Assembly (NCBI GenBank): GCA_000702245.1
Contig: JNKY01000016.1
Location: forward strand, 124,001 to 188,000
DNA: 64,000 bases
Source: Lachnospiraceae bacterium C6A11
GTDB taxonomy: Bacteria; Bacillota; Clostridia; Lachnospirales; Lachnospiraceae
Direction of reading: 5' to 3'
The notes under the pieces were generated by a model, which was not told the origin of the DNA, ran no database searches, and saw nothing but the letters and a program-made list of their open reading frames with translations. A program made the position numbers and the translations under genes. Each line of letters starts with the position of its first letter. The stretch's first letter is position 1. Below, piece by piece: positions 41,211 through 49,700 of this stretch.

Positions 41211-42173
41211 ATGATATATACGGTTACCTTCAATCCGTCCCTTGACTATATAGTCACGGTGGATGGTTTTAAGAGCGGAGCAACTAACAGAACATCGTCG
41301 GAGCTTATGCTTCCGGGCGGCAAGGGACTCAACGTTTCGACGGTTCTTTCAAACCTCGGAGTAGAGTGTGCAGCTATATATTTCAGTGCCGGCTTTGTTG
41401 GAAGAGAGATAACAAGACTGATCGAAGAGAGCGGGATCACTGCGGAGCTTATTGATATTCCGGAGGGCTGCTCAAGGATAAATATGAAGCTGAGGTCGGT
41501 TGAAGCAGACGTGACTGCTGTATCGAAAGAGGCTGATTCAACCGCGAAACAAAAAATAATAGAAACCGAGGTAAACGGTATGGGGCCGGATATCCCGGAG
41601 GAAAAGGTTGAGGAGCTTTTTAAAAGGCTTGATAAACTTGCCGGTGGTGATACGCTGGTGCTTGCGGGAAGCATCCCGAAGAGCATGCCGGATACTATTT
41701 ACAGCGATATCATGCAGAGGCTTGAAGGCAGAGGGATAAGGATAGTTGTTGATGCAACAGGCGACCTGTTGATGAATGTGCTGAGGTATAAGCCGTTCCT
41801 TGTTAAGCCAAACAATCATGAGCTTGGCGCGATATTCGGTGCAACGCTTAATACGAGAGAAAGTGTAGTTCCTTATGCGAAGAAGCTTCGTGAACTCGGG
41901 GCACAGAATGTTGTCGTTTCTATGGCTGCTGAAGGCGCAGTCCTTGCAGCGGCAGACGGCTCGGTGATACTTAGAGAAGCTCCGGAAGGAAAGCTGGTAA
42001 ATGCGGTAGGAGCAGGCGATTCGATGGTTGCCGGCTTCATCACGGGAATCACAGAAAAGCCGGACGACTATGACCATGCATTTAAGATGGGACTTGCAGC
42101 CGGATCGGCAAGTGCTTTTTCTGAGAAGCTTGCTACGAAGGAAGAAGTAAAGGCAGTTTTCGAGACTATTTAG
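41211..42173 (+). CDS. fruK: 1-phosphofructokinase (PfkB family)
   Basis: Phosphorylates fructose-1-P (or tagatose-6-P) to the bisphosphate. 320 residues; GAGAGGAAAGGTCGT precedes the ATG. PfkB motifs: LPGGKGLNVS (34-43), TLVLAGSIPKSMP (148-160), KPNNHELGAIFG (199-210) and the catalytic base D270 in NAVGAGDS. A short extra polar stretch sits near residues 103-116. The next genes encode a DeoR regulator and class II aldolase; no fructose PTS component is in the window, so the sugar source is open. Confidence 0.9.
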   Translation: MIYTVTFNPSLDYIVTVDGFKSGATNRTSSELMLPGGKGLNVSTVLSNLGVECAAIYFSAGFVGREITRLIEESGITAELIDIPEGCSRINMKLRSVEADVTAVSKEADSTAKQKIIETEVNGMGPDIPEEKVEELFKRLDKLAGGDTLVLAGSIPKSMPDTIYSDIMQRLEGRGIRIVVDATGDLLMNVLRYKPFLVKPNNHELGAIFGATLNTRESVVPYAKKLRELGAQNVVVSMAAEGAVLAAADGSVILREAPEGKLVNAVGAGDSMVAGFITGITEKPDDYDHAFKMGLAAGSASAFSEKLATKEEVKAVFETI

Positions 42174-42260
42174 TTTCAGCGGATATGACGAAGATTAGCT
42201 TTTTGGGTCAGTGATGTTTTGGGTGCAGTTAGTGTTTTTTAGAAAACATGGGGGGAGAAC

Positions 42261-43010
42261 ATGTTATCGGAGAAGAGACAGGAAGATATTCTGAAATATG
42301 TTGATAAGAAGAAGAGTGTTACTGTCCAGGAACTGCGCGAGGTATTCAATGCCTCAGAGTCGACGATAAGAAGAGATATAACCTATCTGGACAAGGAAGG
42401 AAAGCTTGTTAAGGTATTTGGCGGGGCGCTTTCTCTGGACAGCGCATTTTCTACGAGTGATATTGCGAGAGAACAGAGAGAAGAGGTCAACCGTGAAGAA
42501 AAGGTCAGGATAGCGAAGATCGCGGCACAGCTTATAGAACCGGGCGATTATGTATTTATCGATACCGGTACGACGACCGGCTTTATGATCGACTTTATCC
42601 GCGAGAAGGAAGCAACCTACATAACAAATGCGGTCTACCATGCGAAGAGGCTTGTTGCGAAGGGGCTGCATGTTATCCTGCTGGGCGGTGAGCTGAAGGA
42701 GGAGACGGACGCAGTTGTGGGAGCTGATACAGTGCTTCATCTGCAGAAATATCATTTCTCAAAGGCCTTTTTCGGAACGAACGGAGTCAGCCTGCAGGCG
42801 TATTTTACAACAGATGATATACGTGAGGCGTTGATCAAACGTATAGCGGCAGATAATACAGTTCCGGGCAGACGATACATACTTGCGGACCATGAAAAGT
42901 TCGGGCTCACAAGCTCGGTAACCTTTACGGAATTTGTCGGAACGGTGGTTCTTACGGATAAGCAGCCGGACAGATCCTTCATGAATAAGATGGAGATCAG
43001 GGTGGTGTGA
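42261..43010 (+). CDS. DeoR/GlpR-family sugar-phosphate regulator
   Basis: 249 residues, ATG after GGGGGGAGAAC. N-terminal winged HTH: MLSEKRQEDILKYVDKKKSV, TVQELREVFNASESTIRRDI, YLDKEGKLVKVFGGA. The C-terminal half is the ISOCOT-like sugar-phosphate sensor (FIDTGTTTGFMIDFI, ALIKRIAADN). Placed after fruK rather than before it as in usual fruRKA operons. It probably controls this fructose-1-P/fructose-bisphosphate gene group. Confidence 0.9.
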   Translation: MLSEKRQEDILKYVDKKKSVTVQELREVFNASESTIRRDITYLDKEGKLVKVFGGALSLDSAFSTSDIAREQREEVNREEKVRIAKIAAQLIEPGDYVFIDTGTTTGFMIDFIREKEATYITNAVYHAKRLVAKGLHVILLGGELKEETDAVVGADTVLHLQKYHFSKAFFGTNGVSLQAYFTTDDIREALIKRIAADNTVPGRRYILADHEKFGLTSSVTFTEFVGTVVLTDKQPDRSFMNKMEIRVV

Positions 43011-43089
43011 TGTACAGACTCCGGATGATTTCAGAAGAAGACTCGGAAGAATCCCGGACGAGTCTCCAAAGAAGTTTTTCAATAAAAAC

Positions 43090-43118
43090 TTGTTTAAATC
43101 AAAACCATGTTATATAAT
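43090..43118 (+). promoter_or_regulatory. Promoter of the aldolase gene
   Basis: TTGTTT at 43090-43095, 17-base spacer, TATAAT at 43113-43118. The leader is ~100 nt and holds the GAGTTCT-GAAG-AGAACTC hairpin (43174-43191, perfect 7-bp stem), flanked by TATATATA (43168) and TATATATT (43201), which may stabilise the mRNA. Confidence 0.75.
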
Positions 43119-43227
43119 GTTGTCGGTTTGATAACACAAACTTCAGATAAGTGAGGTTTTTGTTAGTATATATAGAGTTCTGAAGAGAACTCACAACCAT
43201 ATATATTTTTTACGGAGGTAAATACAA

Positions 43228-44091
43228 ATGTTAGTTTCAGCAGAGAAGATGCTTAAAGACGCAGTTGCAGGTGGTTATGCAGTTGCACAGTTCAACATCA
43301 ATAACCTTGAGTGGACAAAGGAGATCCTTCTTGAGTGTGAAGAGCTTAAGAGCCCTGTAATCCTTGGTGTTTCTATGGGTGCTGCAAAGTACATGACAGG
43401 TTACAAGACAGTTGTTGCTATGGTAAGCGCTATGGTTGAGTCACTTGGAATCACAGTTCCTGTAGCACTTCACCTTGATCACGGTAACTATGAAGGAGCT
43501 AAGGCTTGTATCGAGGCTGGTTTCTCTTCAATCATGTTCGATGGTTCATCACTTCCTCTTGAGGAGAACATCGAGAAGACAAAAGAGCTCATCGCTATCT
43601 GCAAGGAGAAGGGTATCTCTCTTGAGGCAGAGGTTGGTGGAATCGGCGGCGAGGAAGACGGCGTTGTTTCTACAGGTGAGTGTGCAGATCCTGCAGAGTG
43701 CAAGCAGATCAATGATCTTGGTGTAACAATGCTTGCTTGTGGTATCGGAAATATCCATGGTAAGTACCCTGCAAACTGGGCTGGTCTTCAGTTCCAGGTA
43801 CTTGAGTCAATCAAGGCAGTTACAGGTGATACACCACTCGTTCTTCACGGTGGTTCAGGAATCCCTGATGAGCAGATCCAGAAGGCAATCTCTATGGGCG
43901 TTGCTAAGGTAAACGTAAATACAGAGCTTCAGCTTGTATTCGCAGATGCTACAAGAAAGTACATCGAGGCTGGTAAGGATCTCGAGGGTAAGGGTTATGA
44001 CCCACGTAAGCTTCTTGCTCCTGGTGCAGCTGCAATCAGAGCAGAGGTTAAGGATCGTGTTGCTGTATTTGGTTCAGCTAACAAGGCGTGA
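43228..44091 (+). CDS. fba: Fructose-1,6-bisphosphate aldolase, class II
   Basis: Zinc-dependent cleavage of fructose-1,6-bisphosphate in glycolysis. 287 residues. Motifs: AQFNINNLEW (20-29), VALHLDHGNYEGAK with catalytic D84 and zinc ligand H85, GFSSIMFDGSSLPLEENI, GIGNIHGKYP and VLHGGSGIP (zinc histidines) and NVNTELQ. Strong ribosome site ACGGAGG. Very uniform codon use (CTT, GTT, TCA, ACA), as in other highly expressed genes. Own promoter and terminator. Confidence 0.95.
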   Translation: MLVSAEKMLKDAVAGGYAVAQFNINNLEWTKEILLECEELKSPVILGVSMGAAKYMTGYKTVVAMVSAMVESLGITVPVALHLDHGNYEGAKACIEAGFSSIMFDGSSLPLEENIEKTKELIAICKEKGISLEAEVGGIGGEEDGVVSTGECADPAECKQINDLGVTMLACGIGNIHGKYPANWAGLQFQVLESIKAVTGDTPLVLHGGSGIPDEQIQKAISMGVAKVNVNTELQLVFADATRKYIEAGKDLEGKGYDPRKLLAPGAAAIRAEVKDRVAVFGSANKA

Positions 44092-44122
44092 GCTGTTTCT
44101 AAATAACTGAAAAGTAATATAA

Positions 44123-44160
44123 TGAGCACCTTATGGGAGACTATAGGGTGCTCTTTTTTT
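44123..44160 (+). terminator. Terminator of the aldolase gene
   Basis: GAGCACC at 44124-44130 pairs with GGGTGCTC at 44146-44153 with an inner AT-rich extension; a run of T follows directly. Confidence 0.85.
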
Positions 44161-44323
44161 GCCTGAAATAGAATTGGTGGATTTTAAAAAATAAACTACA
44201 AGATTTTGTGTGTTTGTGGTATTATAAAATAGGTGTGGACTGTGGAATGCTATGCGTAAAAAAGGCATATCATATAGTCGCACACATAAAGATATAACCG
44301 GAGCTTAAGGGGACAAAACGAAG

Positions 44324-45949
44324 ATGGCGGAGCAGCACGTTCTGATCAATGAAATAATAAATGACCACACGGAGAGAATGCTTAATCTGAAGAAGTATTA
44401 TCCATTCTTCGTCCTGTGCGACAACAGCTTTTCGCAGTATAAGGAAGGCCGCTACAAAAGCCTGGATATGGGCTATATAACACTTGCTGTTCTTCGCTTT
44501 TTTATAGACGAAAATAGCTTCAATGAAAGACCGGTCGAATACAGCGATTATGAAAAGTTCATGACAGAGCTGCTGAAGAGAGATTTTAAGATAGAGGAAG
44601 AGATAAGACCTACCGACGTCAACAGTCTCGACCCCGTGAAGGGGCTCGATACCGAGGCTGAGATAAAGGATCTCTGCGCGTACATCTTCTCGAAGATCAC
44701 GAATGAAGGAAGAGCCTTCAGCTTTTCTTTCTTCGATCCGTCGGCGCAGAAGACCATGTCGGCGAGGGTGAGACTGATAGACAGCAGTATTTCCGACGGA
44801 AAGGTTATTTATAATATCACCGCCGATGGAATAGAGTTTTATCTCGACACCAAGGAGGTCCGGGACGAGAGCAGGATAAATACAGGCCAGCTCCTTCTTG
44901 AGAAGCTTATCAAGACCGAGAACTTCCGCGGTGGTATAGATGTTGTTAAGAGGATAAATAACGAGGTTGAACGCCTTAAAAAGCGCCGTGAAGAGGTCAT
45001 CAAGCTCATGGCGTCAGATATCAAGGCGGGCTCGGAGGCCTGCGATGAATTCATGAACAGCACCATAAGGTGGTTCAAGGAGGAAAGAGAGTCCTTCGAG
45101 AAGAATAAGAATCTTGCGGACAAGGCAGTCATGAGACTGCGTTCCGAGGGTAAGGGCAACGAGAGCAGGCGCTTTACAGAGGTCAGCACTCTTATGACTG
45201 AGCTGAAGAAGGCCATAAGCAACCATAGTGAGCTGATTGAGAAGACGGCTGAGCTGTCGAAGCTTTCTGAGGAGATGATCAGCCGCGCGAAGCTGAGAAA
45301 GCTGAGACCTGTATTTGATTATGAGGATGTCCTCATGAGGATAGTCCGTTCCGGAAGGGCGGAGGACATGGGACTCATCATCAAGCCTTTCCTTATGCCG
45401 AAGAAGCATAAGAGCTTTTCACCGGATCTCGTGGATAATATGCTGAAGGCCGGAAATGATGACGCTCTTAAGGGTGAGAAGGTCGAACAGGCAGCGGCAG
45501 AGCTTTCCTTCAAATACGATGATGAGAAGCTTGATATCATGATTGCTCACAATTTTGGCATGCTCTTTACCGAGCTGCTGGAACGCCTGAGGAAGTGGGA
45601 CAGACTGACACTGAAGGAGTTTCTCGCGATACTTGTGATCAAGTTTGGTGAGAAGATATATGAAAACAGAGACCTCTTCGCATTTCTGGTTCACCTTGCG
45701 GAGAAGGAAAACTATGTTATGAAGGATATTTTCGAGAAGCAGCATACCGTCCTCGAGAAGATGGTGGTGGGCAGCTTCAGTGAGGAGCAGATAGAGAAAT
45801 ATAAGGACGTTGCATTTGATATAGAATACGACAGCGAGATGATCCTGATCGGAGAGGGAAACAGCCACGCCGATACTGACAGTGCTAAATACATGGATTC
45901 CGACGAGGGCAGAGTCGTTACCAATATGACTTTTATACGCAGATCATAA
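44324..45949 (+). CDS. JetA-like (DUF5716) protein of a Wadjet-type SMC complex
   Basis: 541 residues, soluble, helical. Start ATG 44324 (GGGGACAAAACGAAG upstream). The N-terminal ~110 residues (HVLINEIINDHTERMLNLKK, FFIDENSF, YEKFMTELLKRDF) look like the winged-helix start of DUF5716 proteins, which include the kleisin-like JetA of Wadjet systems. Long helical middle (210-330) with coiled-coil character and a C-terminal domain (FLVHLAEKENYVMKDIFEKQ) fit a kleisin bridging an SMC dimer. First gene of the operon; DUF6063 and SMC genes follow. Family by recall, not by search. Confidence 0.75.
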   Translation: MAEQHVLINEIINDHTERMLNLKKYYPFFVLCDNSFSQYKEGRYKSLDMGYITLAVLRFFIDENSFNERPVEYSDYEKFMTELLKRDFKIEEEIRPTDVNSLDPVKGLDTEAEIKDLCAYIFSKITNEGRAFSFSFFDPSAQKTMSARVRLIDSSISDGKVIYNITADGIEFYLDTKEVRDESRINTGQLLLEKLIKTENFRGGIDVVKRINNEVERLKKRREEVIKLMASDIKAGSEACDEFMNSTIRWFKEERESFEKNKNLADKAVMRLRSEGKGNESRRFTEVSTLMTELKKAISNHSELIEKTAELSKLSEEMISRAKLRKLRPVFDYEDVLMRIVRSGRAEDMGLIIKPFLMPKKHKSFSPDLVDNMLKAGNDDALKGEKVEQAAAELSFKYDDEKLDIMIAHNFGMLFTELLERLRKWDRLTLKEFLAILVIKFGEKIYENRDLFAFLVHLAEKENYVMKDIFEKQHTVLEKMVVGSFSEEQIEKYKDVAFDIEYDSEMILIGEGNSHADTDSAKYMDSDEGRVVTNMTFIRRS

Positions 45950-45959
45950 AAAACATAAA

Positions 45960-46005
45960 ACGTAAAACACGATCTAAAAAATAGATTTATACGTAAGACA
46001 CGATC
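45960..46005 (+). repeat. 15-bp direct repeat between jetA-like and jetB-like genes
   Basis: ACGTAAAACACGATC (45960-45974) recurs as ACGTAAGACACGATC (45991-46005), 31 bp apart, with a small ATCTA-N6-TAGAT inverted repeat between them. The 113-bp gap is AT-rich and may hold a binding site or an internal promoter. Confidence 0.5.
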
Positions 46006-46062
46006 GGTCAGAAAACATAGGTGAAAGAGTGATCTGGATAGATATAAACCGGAGATAAGAAA

Positions 46063-46779
46063 ATGGACGAAAGAAACTTAGACAAGGCGCTGGAAATATA
46101 CAGTGCGATGATAACAGGTAAAGAGGTATCTCTTCATAACAAGGAGACGAAGGATCTCTACGAGCTTTTCTACGGAAACTCGGAGGTCTACGACATAGTG
46201 ACAAGGATGCTGAAGAAGCTTGGACTTGTGCTGTGTGAATACAATGATTCGATATTTATCACGGCCGGTGAGGGCAACAGGATATTTGGCTATACAAATG
46301 ACGAGCTTAAGAAGATGCTTGGTCTCAGGCTGAATAAAGAACTTTATCTGATGTATTTCCTGATATATACGGCGCTGCTTTACTTCTACAAGGATTCGGC
46401 ATCATATCAGACGAAGGATTATATCAGGCTTGAGGATATGATAAATGAGGTTTCCGAGAGGCTGACAGTACTCGGGGGCGATGATGTATTTGACGTTGAT
46501 GACGAGAATGCGGAGAGCTTCAAGGCTGTAAGGCTGCTCTGGGACGGGCTGCCGCTGATCCTTACGACGGACAGTGAGAGAAATAAGGCAAGCCGCGGTT
46601 CGAGAACGGGCTATGTGAAGCTGTGCTTCAACTTCCTAGAGGAGGAGAAGCTTTTCGTAGAGAACGGCGACAGGTTCTATCCGACAGACCGCTTCAGGGC
46701 ACTGGCGGAAAACTATTTTGAAGAATACAAGGGTAAGATATATACGCTTACGGGAGGCGCGGAAAATGCCGGTAATTAA
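46063..46779 (+). CDS. JetB-like (DUF6063) protein of the SMC complex
   Basis: 238 residues; CCGGAGATAAGAAA precedes the ATG. All-helical with winged-helix-like blocks: RNLDKALEIYSAMITGKEVS, VYDIVTRMLKKLGLVLCEYN, LMYFLIYTALLYFYKDSASY and YVKLCFNFLEEEKLFVENGD, RFYPTDRFRALAENYF. This fits the MukE/KITE-type subunit (JetB) that binds the kleisin. Overlaps the SMC gene by 14 bp, so the two are translationally coupled. Confidence 0.72.
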   Translation: MDERNLDKALEIYSAMITGKEVSLHNKETKDLYELFYGNSEVYDIVTRMLKKLGLVLCEYNDSIFITAGEGNRIFGYTNDELKKMLGLRLNKELYLMYFLIYTALLYFYKDSASYQTKDYIRLEDMINEVSERLTVLGGDDVFDVDDENAESFKAVRLLWDGLPLILTTDSERNKASRGSRTGYVKLCFNFLEEEKLFVENGDRFYPTDRFRALAENYFEEYKGKIYTLTGGAENAGN

Positions 46780-49700
46780 CAGGATCAGAGTAAACAACAT
46801 AAAATACAATTTCGGTACGCAGTATTACGATGATTTCACCATGAGAATGTATGGCAGAAATACCATCTACGATCTTGCAAACGGCGGCGGAAAATCAGTT
46901 CTTATGCTTCTCCTTATGCAGAATCTTATCCCGAACAGTACGCTTGATGACAAGCAGCCTATCGAGAAGCTTTTCAGGGAGGGCTGCAACAATACGACCA
47001 TTCATTCGCTGATCGAGTGGAAGCTCGACAACGTAGGCGGTGCGGATGAGTATAAATACATGACCACCGGTTTCTGTGCGAGAAAGGCAAGGGACAGGTC
47101 GGCCGAGGGTGTGGCTCAGGAGGCTGAAACAAGTTCCGACGGTGCGTCCGGCGTAGCTTCGATAGAGTATTTTAACTATTGCATATTTTATAATTCATAC
47201 AACAAGAACGATATCATCAATCTTCCGCTTGTGAAGGATAAGGAGCATATATCTTATCAGGCACTCAGGAATTATCTGCTGGATCTTTCGCACAAGAATA
47301 TCGAGCTGAAGGTACAGATATTTGATAAGAAGGGCGAATACCAGCGCTTCATCAGCGGTTACGGACTTCATGAAAGCCAGTGGGAGATAGTCAGAGGTAT
47401 CAATAAGACAGAGGGCCACGTAAGAACCTATTTTGAGACGAATTACAAGACAACAAGGAAGGTCATCGAGGACCTCCTTATCGAAGAGATCATAGATAAG
47501 GCTTTTCTTGTCAGGACAAATAAGGACGAGGAAAGTAAGAACGGTATGGCGCGCCTGCTGATCAGCATCAGGGACCAGCTGAAGAGCCTTGCCGAGAAGA
47601 AGAGAGATATAGCATCCTACGACCATCAGTCGGAGCTTATCAGACTGCTTTATGACAGAGTCAGATCCTTCGAAAGTATTTTCAGGGACAAGGACAGTAT
47701 CGAGCAGTCGTTAGCTGATATCTATATCACGGTTAAGCAGGAGAATGAGGCAGCCGAGAAGGAGAGGGAGTCTCTCGAGGAGGCTATAGAGGATGCTTCA
47801 AAGGGAAAACAGAAGGTCACGGAGCAGCTTGAACAGCTGAAGATTTCTATCGATATGAACCTTCTGGATGCACTCACGGAGAGCATCGCCGAGTGCAGTG
47901 CCAAGGTTGAGAAAAGCAGAGCGGTTTATAGCGAGGACGAGAGAAAGCTGACTCTTGCAGAGGCAGGAAATGAGTATCTGGAATATCTTGAAGAAAAGAA
48001 ACGCCGCGATACCATCGAGGAAAAGATTAAGCTTCTGGATCAGTCAGCGGGAGGCGAAAGCGATACAGCATCACTTGCCGCAAATATCAAGAGGCATATC
48101 GACGCAGAACTTACTGCCATGGACAGCAGTATCAGAGCCGGTGAAGAGGCTCTTGCAAAGCTGGAGGAGGAGACTGCGCTTCACGAGAAGGAGCTTCTTG
48201 AGGCAAGGACAAATATAGCCGTAGCCGAGAGCGTGGAGGCATCAGCCGCCGCAAATACAGAGCTTATCAGAAAACAGCTTTCCGAACTTCTTACCGAGCT
48301 TTCGGATAAGAGCCTTGAGGACTTTGCTGCAAAGCTGGGAAGACTCAGCAAGGAGAAGCTCTCGCTTGAAGAAGAGGAAAAGAAGCTTTCCGAAGAGAAG
48401 GACTCTGTCAGTGCTGATATAAGAGAGGCTGACGAGGAGCTTCGCGAAGGTCAGATAGATATGATGAGAGTTAAGCTGCGTCGTGAGGATGCAGAGCAGG
48501 AGAAGAAGCTTCTCACAGAGAATAGATCCAGACTTGAAACTCTCGCAAGGATATATCTCGGCGGTGATGACAAGGATATTTCAAAGCTTGAGGAAACGGT
48601 ATATGAGAAAGTAAAGAATCTTTCGGCCGACCTCAGAGGAAAGGAAAAGCGTCTTGCCGAGCTTTCAAACAGACTTAAGGATATCCAGGAGGGACGCCTT
48701 ATCGAGACGACTGAAGGTGTCGAGAAGGTGATGGCGTACCTCAGGACAAGGCATAATATATTTGCAATGTCCGGAATGGATTATATAGCATCACTCCCTG
48801 AGGATAAGAGAAGAGAGGCGCTGCAGCATGCGCCGGAGCTTCCTTACGGAGTGGTAACGGGCGATTTTGACAAGGTCAGACATGATCAGAATATAGGAGA
48901 TATCGACACCGGCAGCGAAGTAGTGATCATCTACAACGAGGACGAGATCGAGGGCGGCGAGGTGATAGTTTCCGGAACCTCAATGATGCTCCTCCATAGG
49001 GACAGAGAGTTCTTCATCGATGAGAAGGTGAAGGAGAAGCTCGGTGCTGAGAAGCAGGCGGAGATTGATATACTCAGTGACGAGATAAGATCCCTCAGGG
49101 ATATGACAGATGTAGCTGAGGAGGACCTCGGTTTTATCAGAACCCTGACCGGAAAAAACATCCTCGGCTCAGATGAGGAGGCTGACAGACTTGCTTCAGA
49201 GGAGAATAGACTCATCCTCGCGAAGAGAGAGATTGAAGCACGTAAGGGTAAGAGCACAGAAAAGCTTGCTGAATTAGAGAAGGAGCTTATTGCACTTACA
49301 GATAAAAAGAAGACTCTGGACAGTGACATACTTATCCTTAAGAGAGGCCTCGAGCTTAGTACGCTTTCAGAGAATGATACGAAGAGAGCTGAGGAAGCCG
49401 CAAAGGACAGGCAGAGGCTTTCACGTATGCTGGAGAGCCTCGAGGAACAGAAGAGACAGTCTGTTTCGAAGGAGGCAGAGCTTCGTAGCAGGCTCGGCAG
49501 GGAGAAACAGGACAGAGCAGCTCTTCAGGACAAATGGAATAGTAAATACCTTCCTTACTACAGGGAGGGCGAATATAAGGAATCTAATGACAGCCTGAGA
49601 TACCTGGAAGCTGCATTTGATGTAAGTGTCAGCAAATATGCCGATAAGAATAAGGAGCAGGAATCCCTGAGACAGTTTTCGGAGACTCTCCTTGGCAGTA

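Noticed and set aside
45960-46005. Possible CRISPR repeat pair
   Set aside because: Only two 15-bp copies with a short AT-rich gap; no third copy and no cas genes.
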